Part shown: positions 1 to 5,436 of the stretch, one piece after another
Position numbering within the stretch: the first letter of the stretch is position 1
Layout of the letters: each line of letters begins with the position of its first letter
From: Streptosporangiaceae bacterium
GTDB taxonomy: Bacteria > Actinomycetota > Actinomycetes > Streptosporangiales > Streptosporangiaceae
Assembly: GCA_030042885.1 (NCBI GenBank)
Contig: JASHYW010000283.1
Location: 1-5,436 of the forward strand
Length of the DNA: 5,436 bases
Reading direction: 5' to 3'
Notes under the pieces: generated by a model
What the model was told of the DNA's origin: nothing
What the model saw: the letters and a program-made list of their open reading frames with translations, nothing else
The model's database searches: none
Made by a program: the position numbers and the translations under genes

Positions 1-2157
1 GGTCAGCGCGGTCCACAGCTCATCGGTCACGAATGGCATGACCGGATGCAGCAGGCGCAGCAACTGGTCGAGCACCAAGCCCAGCACCTGCCTGGTGGTC
101 GCCGCTGCCGCTTCGTCATCCGAGGTCAGCGGGACCTTGGCCAGCTCCAGATACCAGTCGCAGACCTCGTCCCACGCGAAGTGGTACAGCGTGTCGCAGA
201 TCTTGCCGAACTCGAACTGCTCGAACAGGGTATCCACCTCGGCGATCACGGCCGACAGCCGGGACAGGATCCACCGGTCCGGGACCGAGTATGAAATGTC
301 GGATTTGTCGTCCGGCTGGGTGGCGGGGGCCGGCTGGGTGGCGGGGGCCTGCGCGGCAGCGGGGACGTGAGCGCCGTTGAGCAGGGCGAAGCGCACCGCG
401 TTCCACAGTTTGTTGCAGAAGTTGCGTGAGCCTGCCGCCCACTCCTCGCTGATCGCGATGTCACTGCCCGGGTTGGCGCCGCGGGCGAGCGTGAACCTGG
501 TCGCGTCGGCGCCGAACCTGTCCATCCAGTCCAGCGGATCCACGGTGTTCCCGCGCGACTTGGACATCTTCTTGCCAAACTGGTCGCGGACCAGGCCGTG
601 CAGGACCACCACCCGGAACGGGACCGAGTCGGCGGGCGCCGCATCGCGCATCGCGTACAGGCCGAACATCATCATCCGCGCGACCCAGAAGAACAAAATG
701 TCGTACCCGGTGACCAGCACGCTGGTCGGGTAGAACGTGCGCAGGTCCGGAGCGTCGTCCGGCCAGCCGAGCGTGGAGAACGGCCACAGCGCCGAGGAGA
801 ACCAGGTGTCGAGCACGTCGGGGTCCTGGCTCCAGCCCTTGGGGGCTTGCTCGTCCGGGCCGACGCAGACCGTCTGGCCGTTCGGACCATAAAAAACTGG
901 AATACGGTGGCCCCACCACAATTGACGGCTGATGCACCAGTCGTGCATGTCGTCCACCCAGCCGAAGTAGCGCGCGTTCATCTCCTGCGGGTCCAGGCGG
1001 ACGCGGCCGTCGCGGACCGCGTCGCCGGCCGCCTTGGCGAGCGGGGCCACTCGGACGAACCACTGCAGCGACTGGCGCGGCTCGACCGTGGTGCCGCAGC
1101 GGCTGCAGTGGCCGACCGCGTGCAGGTACGGGCGGACCTCGGCCGCGATCCGGCCCTGCTCGCGCAGCGCGGCGACCACGGCGGGCCTGGCCTCGAACCG
1201 GTCCAGCCCCTGGAACGGGCCGTGTGCGGTGATCACGCCGTGCTCGTCCATGATGGTCAGGCTGGGCAGGTCGTGGCGGCGGCCGATCTCGAAGTCGTTC
1301 GGGTCGTGCGCGGGGGTGACCTTGACCGCGCCGGTGCCGAACGACGGATCGACGTGGTCATCGGCGATGACGGGGATGCGCCGACCGGTCAGCGGCAGCT
1401 CGACCGTCCTGCCGATCAGGTGGGTGTAACGCGCGTCGTCGGGATGCACCGCCACCGCGGTGTCGCCGAGCATGGTTTCCGGCCTGGTAGTGGCGACCAC
1501 GATCGAATCGTCGCCTTCTCCGTAGCGGATGGAGGTGAGCTCACCCTCGTCGTCGCTGTGGTCGACCTCGATGTCGGACAGCGCCGTCAGGCAGCGCGGG
1601 CACCAGTTGATGATGCGCTCCGCGCGGTAGATCAGGCCGTCGTCGTAGAGCCGCTTGAAGATGGTCTGCACGGCGCGGGACAGGCCCTCGTCCATCGTGA
1701 ACCGCTCGCGGGACCAGTCCACGCTGTCGCCCAGGCGGCGCATCTGGCCCAGGATCTTGCCGCCGGATTCGGCCTTCCACTGCCAGACCCGCTCGACGAA
1801 CGCCTCGCGGCCGAGGTCGTGCCGGCTCAGGCCCTCCTTGGCCAGTTCGCGCTCGACCACGTTCTGCGTAGCGATGCCCGCGTGGTCCATGCCGGGCAGC
1901 CACAGCGTGTTGTAGCCCTGCATGCGGCGCCGCCTGACCAGCGTGTCGATCAGCGTGTGGTCGAGCGCGTGGCCGATGTGCAGGGAACCGGTGACGTTCG
2001 GCGGCGGGATGACGATGCAGTACGCGGGGACGGCGGAGTACGCGTCGGCGCCGAAGTACCCTGCCTTCTCCCAGCGTTCGTAGCGCGGGCCCTCCACCTC
2101 GGCGGGCGCGTACTGGGATGGCAGTTCGATGGGCGCCTTGGGATCGGGTCTGCTCAC
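1..2157 (-). CDS. valS: Valine--tRNA ligase, N-terminal 719 residues (3' end outside window)
   Basis: Class I aminoacyl-tRNA synthetase that charges tRNA-Val with valine in the cytoplasm and hydrolyses mischarged Thr-tRNA. The HIGH motif is at residues 60-63 after PPPNVTGSL, followed by [18 protein letters not shown] cysteine pair lies at 186/189 and a CSRC pair at 351/354, both likely zinc-binding. The CP1 editing domain shows [12 protein letters not shown] from residue 223. KMSKS is at 530-534. The anticodon-binding domain begins around DRWILSRL near residue 625 and is cut by the window edge; the family is usually about 870-880 residues, so roughly 150 are missing. The GTG start at 2157 was chosen because [22 protein letters not shown] matches the usual N-terminus and no better start is close. 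It lacks a clear Shine-Dalgarno sequence. The start lies 38 bases after the upstream gene's stop, so co-transcription is likely. Oddities are an Ala/Pro/Gln insert with an exact duplication, and an AT-rich codon patch near 890-920. The identification is near certain. Confidence 0.97.
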   Translation of the reverse strand, partial: MSRPDPKAPIELPSQYAPAEVEGPRYERWEKAGYFGADAYSAVPAYCIVIPPPNVTGSLHIGHALDHTLIDTLVRRRRMQGYNTLWLPGMDHAGIATQNVVERELAKEGLSRHDLGREAFVERVWQWKAESGGKILGQMRRLGDSVDWSRERFTMDEGLSRAVQTIFKRLYDDGLIYRAERIINWCPRCLTALSDIEVDHSDDEGELTSIRYGEGDDSIVVATTRPETMLGDTAVAVHPDDARYTHLIGRTVELPLTGRRIPVIADDHVDPSFGTGAVKVTPAHDPNDFEIGRRHDLPSLTIMDEHGVITAHGPFQGLDRFEARPAVVAALREQGRIAAEVRPYLHAVGHCSRCGTTVEPRQSLQWFVRVAPLAKAAGDAVRDGRVRLDPQEMNARYFGWVDDMHDWCISRQLWWGHRIPVFYGPNGQTVCVGPDEQAPKGWSQDPDVLDTWFSSALWPFSTLGWPDDAPDLRTFYPTSVLVTGYDILFFWVARMMMFGLYAMRDAAPADSVPFRVVVLHGLVRDQFGKKMSKSRGNTVDPLDWMDRFGADATRFTLARGANPGSDIAISEEWAAGSRNFCNKLWNAVRFALLNGAHVPAAAQAPATQPAPATQPDDKSDISYSVPDRWILSRLSAVIAEVDTLFEQFEFGKICDTLYHFAWDEVCDWYLELAKVPLTSDDEAAAATTRQVLGLVLDQLLRLLHPVMPFVTDELWTALT
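314..349 (-). repeat. Exact 18-bp tandem duplication inside valS
   Basis: Two identical 18-bp copies (314-331 and 332-349; plus-strand unit begins GGCTGGGTGG) encode the peptide APATQP twice. They sit in an Ala/Pro/Gln-rich stretch between the catalytic core (ending near RFALLNGA) and the anticodon-binding domain (starting near DRWILSRL). The unit is a multiple of three, so the frame is kept. The linker probably tolerates length change. Confidence 0.9.
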
Positions 2158-2195
2158 GACAGGTGAGTCTAGTGCGGTGCTGGGTCCGGGAGAGG
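2158..2195 (-). other. 38-bp spacer between the membrane-protein gene and valS
   Basis: There is no hairpin followed by a T-tract and no recognisable -35/-10 pair here. The sequence just before the valS GTG (minus strand CACCTGTC) does not resemble a Shine-Dalgarno site. The spacer is far too short for a T-box leader. This supports read-through transcription from the upstream gene into valS. Confidence 0.5.
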
Positions 2196-3767
2196 TCAGC
2201 CGGCCTTGACCTCCACGGCGTTCCTGAGCTCCAGGGCGAGCGCGGACGCGCCGGGGTACTTCACCTCGGACTGGCCGACGATGAACTGGACCATGCCGAA
2301 CGTGGTCGGGGTGACCCACAGGCACTCGCTGGTCTTGCTCCTGGTCGAGGTGTTGTAGCCGCACATCATCTGGCCGCCGTGCTGACCCGGGCTCACCGTC
2401 CGGGTGGAGGTCAGCTGGGTCTTCATGTACTTGATGACGGCATCCGGATTGAACGTGCCGTCGAAACCGACGAACCCGATGGCCTTGAAATCGCTGGCCG
2501 ACACGGAGGTGACCGGACTGAGGCCGTACACGGCAATCAGCTCTTTGCCTGGGTGGCCTGCTCCCTCGGCCTTGATGGCCTGCGCGAAGGGGTTCGCCTG
2601 CTCTTCCGCGATCGTGATGTAGTACTTGGTCGCGACGGCGTTCAGCGGGAACGTGCCGGCCTTGGCCACCTTGGTGAAGACGAACCCGGAACCTGTCCCG
2701 GCGGCCGTTGGTGGGCTGGTAGTGGGCGAGGACGTACTTCCCGCCGTGGTATTCGAGCTGTTCTTCGTCAGGTGAATGACGAGCAGCACGATCAGCGCCA
2801 CGCCGACGACGGCCGCCACCAGGTACAGGATCATCCGGATCCCGCTGAGCCGCTGCGGCGACCGCTGACCCGAGCGGGACTGGCCCGACCGCGGCTGGGG
2901 GGCGGGGGCGCTGAAGCCATCCTCGCCGTATGCCGGCCCGCCGGGCCGGTCGATGCCCGGCTGAGCGTAGATGTCCTGGCCGTAGGCGTCCTGGCCGTAC
3001 CCGCCCTGGCCGTAGGCGTCCTGGCGGTAGGCATCAGGGCTGTACCCGCCCTGGCCGTAGCCGTCCTGCGCGTAGCCAGCCTGGGTGCCGTTCTGGCCGT
3101 ATCCGTCCTGGGCGTAAGCGCCCTGGCCGTAGCTGTCCTGCTGGTAGCCGGTACCGGTGCCGCCGGACGCCTGGCCGTAGCCGTTCTGGCCATAGCCGGA
3201 GTGACCGTAACCCTGGTCAGCGTAGCCGCCCTGGGCGTAGCCCGATGACTCGAATCCCTGCTGCGGGTTGGCCTCGGTCTGGTAGCCCGGTGCGCCCTGG
3301 CCATAGTCCTGCGGTCCGTAGCCGGGCTGATCGTAGCCTGGCTGGCCCAACGCCTGCGTCCGGTAATCCTGACTCGCGCCGGACAGCGGCCCGTAGCCCG
3401 CGTCCGCGGGCTGCTGCGGACGGAACGCCTGTGTGCCGTAGTTCTGGTCGTCAGCGCCTGACCAGGCCGTAGCGCCGGCTTCTTGCGAGCCGTAACCCGG
3501 GTAGGCCCCGTAGGCTGCCGTCCCCTGGTCGTAGCCGCCGGGCTGGTCGTAGCCGCCGGGCTGGTCGTAGTTCTGCGCCTGGTCGTAGTTCTGCGCCTGG
3601 TCGTAGCCGGGCAGACCCCGGCGCCCCGCACGAAGGATTCCCTCGCCCCGGGCGGCCCGGTAGCCGCCGGTCGGCTGAGTTTGCTGATAGCCCTGATCGT
3701 CCGACCTGGATCCTTCGGGCTCGTCACCCGAATCCCAGCTACCCGTGGGGGCGTCCCATCCACTCAT
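2196..3767 (-). CDS. Single-pass membrane protein with Tyr/Gly/Gln-rich prion-like N-terminal region; function unknown
   Basis: 523 residues, not recognised as a named protein. Residues 1-12 read [12 protein letters not shown]. Residues about 20-285 are low complexity, rich in Gly, Gln and Tyr, with Asp, Ala and Pro; I count 35 Tyr in the first 280 residues. Residues 177-267 have a Tyr almost every fifth residue. A basic patch (R293, R298, R302, R306, R311) precedes one hydrophobic helix at about 312-332. Then come a Ser/Thr/Pro linker (336-360) and a C-terminal domain of about 160 residues with only two cysteines, C469 and C482, in an MMCGYN ... ECLW pattern. The positive-inside rule puts the repeat region in the cytoplasm and the C-domain outside, where the two Cys could form a disulfide. 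From memory, similar C-x(n)-C-x-W domains occur in other actinobacterial envelope proteins (unverified). The ATG at 3767 has only a weak Shine-Dalgarno (GGAAT). It lies between clpX and valS on the same strand. Confidence 0.9.
   Translation of the reverse strand: MSGWDAPTGSWDSGDEPEGSRSDDQGYQQTQPTGGYRAARGEGILRAGRRGLPGYDQAQNYDQAQNYDQPGGYDQPGGYDQGTAAYGAYPGYGSQEAGATAWSGADDQNYGTQAFRPQQPADAGYGPLSGASQDYRTQALGQPGYDQPGYGPQDYGQGAPGYQTEANPQQGFESSGYAQGGYADQGYGHSGYGQNGYGQASGGTGTGYQQDSYGQGAYAQDGYGQNGTQAGYAQDGYGQGGYSPDAYRQDAYGQGGYGQDAYGQDIYAQPGIDRPGGPAYGEDGFSAPAPQPRSGQSRSGQRSPQRLSGIRMILYLVAAVVGVALIVLLVIHLTKNSSNTTAGSTSSPTTSPPTAAGTGSGFVFTKVAKAGTFPLNAVATKYYITIAEEQANPFAQAIKAEGAGHPGKELIAVYGLSPVTSVSASDFKAIGFVGFDGTFNPDAVIKYMKTQLTSTRTVSPGQHGGQMMCGYNTSTRSKTSECLWVTPTTFGMVQFIVGQSEVKYPGASALALELRNAVEVKAG
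2958..3245 (-). repeat. 15-bp / five-residue degenerate repeat array (Y-G/A-Q-D/G-G/A)
   Basis: This part of the membrane-protein gene encodes residues about 175-270. Tyr falls at 177, 182, 187, 192, 197, 208, 213, 218, 223, 232, 237, 242, 247, 252, 257, 262 and 267. The period is five residues, with two breaks of 11 and 9. The DNA period is 15 bp, with TAC-GGC-CAG as the recurring core (seen on the plus strand as CTGGCCGTA). Units differ at several positions, so this array is older or more selected than the exact 18-bp copies near 3525-3596. The repeat is coding, with no spacers, so it is not a CRISPR. Confidence 0.9.
3525..3596 (-). repeat. Two pairs of exact 18-bp tandem copies in the membrane-protein gene
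   Basis: Copies at 3525-3542 and 3543-3560 are identical (encoding the YDQPGG hexapeptide twice). Copies at 3561-3578 and 3579-3596 are identical to each other (AQNYDQ twice). All four start with CTGGTCGTAG on the plus strand, and a fifth start of the same core follows at 3597. Residues about 57-81 are affected. The exact identity points to recent in-frame duplication. Confidence 0.92.
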
Positions 3768-3776
3768 CTGTGCTCA

Positions 3777-3790
3777 ATTCCGCATTCCGC
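3777..3790 (-). repeat. 7-bp tandem repeat just upstream of the membrane-protein start codon
   Basis: GCGGAAT occurs twice in tandem on the minus strand, ending 9 bases before the ATG at 3767. The nearer copy carries the only purine stretch (GGAA) that could act as a weak ribosome binding site, so the repeat may influence translation initiation. It is short enough to be chance. Confidence 0.45.
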
Positions 3791-3830
3791 GTTCGCTGTG
3801 GAAGACGGCTGCTGGTCAGCGTCCGACATC

Positions 3831-3854
3831 CTGGCGTGGCGGGAACCGCGCCAG
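3831..3854. promoter_or_regulatory. Perfect inverted repeat with nested stem, possible operator or 5'-leader hairpin
   Basis: CTGGCG (3831-3836) pairs with CGCCAG (3849-3854). Inside, CGG (3840-3842) pairs with CCG (3846-3848) around a GAA loop, giving a nine-pair stem with a TGG bulge on one side. It lies 64-87 bases upstream of the membrane-protein ATG and 37 bases before the short plus-strand ORF. No T-tract follows on either strand, so it is not a classical intrinsic terminator. It could be a regulator site or an RNA hairpin; in GC-rich DNA chance is also possible. Confidence 0.3.
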
Positions 3855-3890
3855 ACTAACGCAACACATGGAGGCTACACAGGAATAACG

Positions 3891-3962
3891 ATGATCATGG
3901 GCAATACCCCCAAAGTCGACATGCGTGCCGCCGAGCTGGTACGGCACGGATCCTCAGGTTAA
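3891..3962 (+). CDS. Possible small ORF, 23 residues, divergent from the membrane-protein gene
   Basis: ATG at 3891 opens a 23-codon frame (MIMGNTPKVDMRAAELVRHG, then SSG) ending in TAA at 3960-3962. An AGGA sits six to seven bases before the ATG, and a GGAGG lies further upstream at 3870-3874. A six-codon mini-frame (MEATQE) starts at 3868 and stops two bases before this ATG, an arrangement compatible with coupling. I do not recognise the peptide. It is divergent from the membrane-protein gene and convergent with clpX. No good promoter was found, so it may be chance. Confidence 0.25.
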   Translation: MIMGNTPKVDMRAAELVRHGSSG

Positions 3963-3999
3963 CCCGGCAATACCGAACTGCCGTACGATAAGCGCACAG

Positions 4000-4039
4000 C
4001 CCGGGACGCTGGGCCAGGGGCTCTTCCAGGTCGCCCGGG
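4000..4039. terminator. Imperfect hairpin downstream of clpX, weak terminator candidate
   Basis: CCCGGG (4000-4005) and CTGG (4009-4012) can pair with CCAG (4026-4029) and CCCGGG (4034-4039), with small bulges and a loop of about 13 bases. It lies about 40 bases past the clpX stop and overlaps the distal 34-bp repeat copy. There is no T-tract on either strand. Actinobacterial terminators often lack one, but the GC richness makes chance pairing common. Confidence 0.25.
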
Positions 4040-4082
4040 AGGCGGGGTCAGGGGCTCTTCCAGGTCGCCCGGGAGGCGGGGT
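4015..4082. repeat. Exact 34-bp tandem duplication at the 3' end of clpX
   Basis: Two identical 34-bp copies (4015-4048 and 4049-4082) begin CAGGGGCTCTTCCAGGTCGC on the plus strand. A truncated third start (CAGG) follows at 4083-4086, inside the clpX stop and last codons. Each unit holds the CCCGGG palindrome and a GGGC/GCCC pair. The duplication lies immediately after the clpX coding sequence and does not alter the protein. Confidence 0.95.
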
Positions 4083-5356
4083 CAGGCGGACTTCTCGCGC
4101 GGGGTGCGCCGACTGACATCCCTGGGCACGATGGTGGGGTTGACGTTCTCAAGCACGGCTTCGCGCGTGATCACGACCCGTTCCACGTCCTTGCGGCTCG
4201 GCACCTCGTACATCACGGACAGGAGCACTTCTTCCATGATCGCGCGCAGGCCCCGCGCGCCGGTACCGCGCAGGTTCGCCTGGTCGGCGATGGCCTCCAG
4301 CGAGTCGGGGGTGAACTCCAGGTCCACGCCATCAAGCTCGAACAGCCGCCGGTACTGCTTCACCAGGGCGTTACGCGGCTCGGTGAGGATCTGGATGAGC
4401 GCCTCCCTGTCCAGGTTGTGCACGCTGGTGATGACCGGCAGGCGGCCAACGAACTCGGGGATCATGCCGAACTTCAGCAGGTCTTCCGGCATCACGTCGG
4501 CGAACTGGTCGACCGTGGTCTTCCCGTTCCTGACCCGGAGCTTGGCGTTGAACCCCATCCCGTTGTGGCCGGAACGCTGCTCGATGATCTTCTCCAGCCC
4601 GGCGAACGCCCCGCCGCAGATGAACAGGACGTTGGTCGTGTCGATCTGGATGAACTCCTGGTGCGGGTGCTTGCGCCCGCCCTGCGGCGGGACCGACGCG
4701 GTGGTGCCCTCGAGGATCTTCAGCAGCGCCTGCTGTACGCCCTCGCCCGAGACGTCACGGGTGATCGACGGGTTCTCGCTCTTCCGGGCGATCTTGTCGA
4801 TCTCGTCGATGTAGATGATGCCGGTCTCGGCCTTCTTGACGTCGTAGTCCGCCGCCTGGATCAGCTTGAGCAGGATGTTCTCGACGTCTTCGCCGACGTA
4901 GCCGGCCTCGGTCAGGGCGGTCGCGTCAGCGATCGCGAACGGCACGTTGAGCAGCCTGGCCAGCGTCTGGGCCAGGAGCGTCTTGCCCGAACCCGTCGGG
5001 CCCAGCAGCAAGATGTTGGACTTGGCCAGCTCCACGCCCTCGTCGCCTGGCCGGTCGTCGCCGGACTGGACGCGCTTGTAGTGGTTGTAGACGGCGACCG
5101 AGAGGGCCTTCTTGGCCTTGTCCTGGCCGATCACGTACGCGTCGAGGAACTCGTAGATCTCCCGCGGCTTGGGCAGGCTGTCCCACCGGAACTCGGCGGG
5201 CTCAGCGAGCTCTTCCTCGATGATCTCGTTGCACAGATCAATGCATTCATCGCAGATGTACACGCCTGGGCCGGCGATGAGCTTCTTGACCTGCTTCTGG
5301 CTCTTACCGCAGAACGAGCACTTCAGCAGGTCCCCACCGTCACCGATCCGTGCCAC
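4082..5356 (-). CDS. clpX: ATP-dependent Clp protease ATP-binding subunit ClpX, complete
   Basis: 424-residue AAA+ unfoldase that recognises, unfolds and threads substrates into ClpP in the cytoplasm. The zinc-binding domain has C13, C16, C35 and C38. Walker A GPTGSGKT is at 119-126 and the pore-1 loop GYVG at 152-155. Walker B IIYIDE is at 180-185, and pore-2 region [16 protein letters not shown] starts at 191. The ClpP-contacting loop reads MGF (267-269), the counterpart of E. coli IGF and, from memory, mycobacterial LGF. The arginine finger is R305 in PEFVGRLP, and sensor 2 is GARGLR at 366-371. Length and the basic tail ending EKSA fit actinobacterial ClpX. The GTG start at 5356 is set by AAAGGAG six bases upstream and by the conserved N-terminus [24 protein letters not shown] at 5434 would add 26 non-conserved residues and is rejected. 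clpP would be expected upstream, outside the window. Confidence 0.98.
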   Translation of the reverse strand: MARIGDGGDLLKCSFCGKSQKQVKKLIAGPGVYICDECIDLCNEIIEEELAEPAEFRWDSLPKPREIYEFLDAYVIGQDKAKKALSVAVYNHYKRVQSGDDRPGDEGVELAKSNILLLGPTGSGKTLLAQTLARLLNVPFAIADATALTEAGYVGEDVENILLKLIQAADYDVKKAETGIIYIDEIDKIARKSENPSITRDVSGEGVQQALLKILEGTTASVPPQGGRKHPHQEFIQIDTTNVLFICGGAFAGLEKIIEQRSGHNGMGFNAKLRVRNGKTTVDQFADVMPEDLLKFGMIPEFVGRLPVITSVHNLDREALIQILTEPRNALVKQYRRLFELDGVDLEFTPDSLEAIADQANLRGTGARGLRAIMEEVLLSVMYEVPSRKDVERVVITREAVLENVNPTIVPRDVSRRTPREKSA

Positions 5357-5362
5357 CCAGTA

Positions 5363-5369
5363 CTCCTTT
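5363..5369 (-). promoter_or_regulatory. Ribosome binding site of clpX
   Basis: AAAGGAG on the minus strand sits six bases before the GTG start at 5356. It is the strongest Shine-Dalgarno match in the window. It decides the clpX start against the upstream TTG at 5434, which has no visible site within the window. Confidence 0.85.
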
Positions 5370-5387
5370 ACGTGGGGCCCGCCGCGA

Positions 5388-5402
5388 CGGCCGTACCGGC
5401 CG
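5388..5402. promoter_or_regulatory. Small GC hairpin upstream of clpX
   Basis: CGGCCG, a TAC spacer and CGGCCG can form a six-pair stem, about 30 bases upstream of the clpX start and within the presumed clpP-clpX spacer. No T-tract follows. It may be a weak processing or attenuation element, or chance. No clear promoter hexamers are visible in the 80 bases present. Confidence 0.25.
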
Positions 5403-5436
5403 CCTCGAGCGGGCGCGTCCCGCGAGGCCGTCAAGA

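Larger units (their letters stand above)
3768..4081. other. 314-bp intergenic region between clpX and the membrane-protein gene
   Basis: No minus-strand gene is visible. Contents, left to right: a 7-bp tandem repeat next to the membrane-protein start, a perfect inverted repeat at 3831-3854, a short plus-strand ORF at 3891-3962, a hairpin-capable stretch at 4000-4039, and the 34-bp tandem duplication ending at clpX. It is long for this tight cluster, so the membrane-protein gene may have its own promoter. I could not find a convincing -35/-10 pair; the best -10-like hexamer on the minus strand is TATCGT at 3985-3990, without a matching -35. Confidence 0.6.

Noticed and set aside
598..2166. Long plus-strand open frame opposite valS
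   Set aside because: It is the antisense shadow of valS, whose HIGH, KMSKS and editing motifs are unambiguous. The translated frame shows no domain, only the Arg/Ala/Val/Asp-rich composition typical of GC-rich antisense frames.
2158..2195. T-box or other aminoacylation-sensing leader for valS
   Set aside because: Only 38 bases separate valS from the upstream stop codon, too short for a T-box, and no stem or terminator is visible.
2118..3248. Plus-strand frame with a repetitive hydrophobic tail ([12 protein letters not shown] units)
   Set aside because: The repeats are the reverse reading of the Tyr/Gly/Gln pentads. The minus-strand frame has a coherent layout (tail, basic patch, one membrane helix, globular domain) and the same direction as both neighbours.
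2958..3602. CRISPR-like array
   Set aside because: The repeats are 15 and 18 bp, contiguous without spacers, and in frame with a protein.
2831..3763. Second minus-strand frame (Thr/Arg/Ala-rich) across the repeat region
   Set aside because: It is a frame-shifted reading of the same repeats. It lacks a membrane helix or domain and overlaps the better frame completely.
3984..3989. TACGAT as a plus-strand -10 element
   Set aside because: No -35-like hexamer lies at a suitable distance (the closest, TTAACC, is 19 bases away), and it would only drive antisense transcription into clpX.
5357..5434. 26-residue N-terminal extension of ClpX from a TTG codon
   Set aside because: The extension is Arg/Gly-rich and not conserved in ClpX. 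A strong ribosome binding site lies inside it, six bases before the GTG that begins the conserved N-terminus.
1..5436. tRNA, rRNA, insertion sequence or integrase traces
   Set aside because: I saw no cloverleaf-like segment, no transposase motif, and no terminal inverted repeats flanking any gene in the window.

Overview
The window looks like chromosomal DNA of a high-GC actinobacterium. Third codon positions are overwhelmingly G or C, and both conserved genes read like actinobacterial ClpX and ValS. Their order (clpX upstream of valS, same strand) is, from recalled family knowledge, the usual actinobacterial arrangement. A filamentous or morphologically complex actinobacterium is plausible, but the genus cannot be fixed from the sequence alone.

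All three substantial genes lie on the minus strand and are read right to left. (1) Positions 5356-4082 hold a complete clpX, the ATPase that unfolds substrates for the ClpP protease, with a strong ribosome binding site. Only 80 bases upstream of it are visible. (2) Positions 4081-3768 are a 314-base gap. It holds an exact 34-bp tandem duplication touching the clpX stop codon, two hairpin-capable inverted repeats, and a 23-codon plus-strand ORF with a plausible ribosome binding site. (3) Positions 3767-2196 encode a 523-residue membrane protein of unknown function. It has a roughly 285-residue Tyr/Gly/Gln-rich disordered N-terminus, a basic patch, one transmembrane helix, a Ser/Thr/Pro linker, and a compact C-terminal domain with two cysteines. 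(4) A gap of only 38 bases leads to valS, which starts at 2157 and runs off the left edge. The 719 residues present cover the catalytic and editing domains and the start of the anticodon-binding domain.

The most unusual object is the middle protein. Over residues 177-267 a Tyr recurs almost every five residues in Y-G/A-Q-D/G pentads. This resembles the SYGQ-rich low-complexity domain of human FUS, here predicted to be tethered to the inner face of a bacterial membrane. Exact short tandem duplications recur across the window (in valS, in this gene, before its start codon, and after clpX), which suggests ongoing repeat expansion by slippage. ClpX and ValS are housekeeping proteins. Any functional link with the middle protein is inferred from position only.
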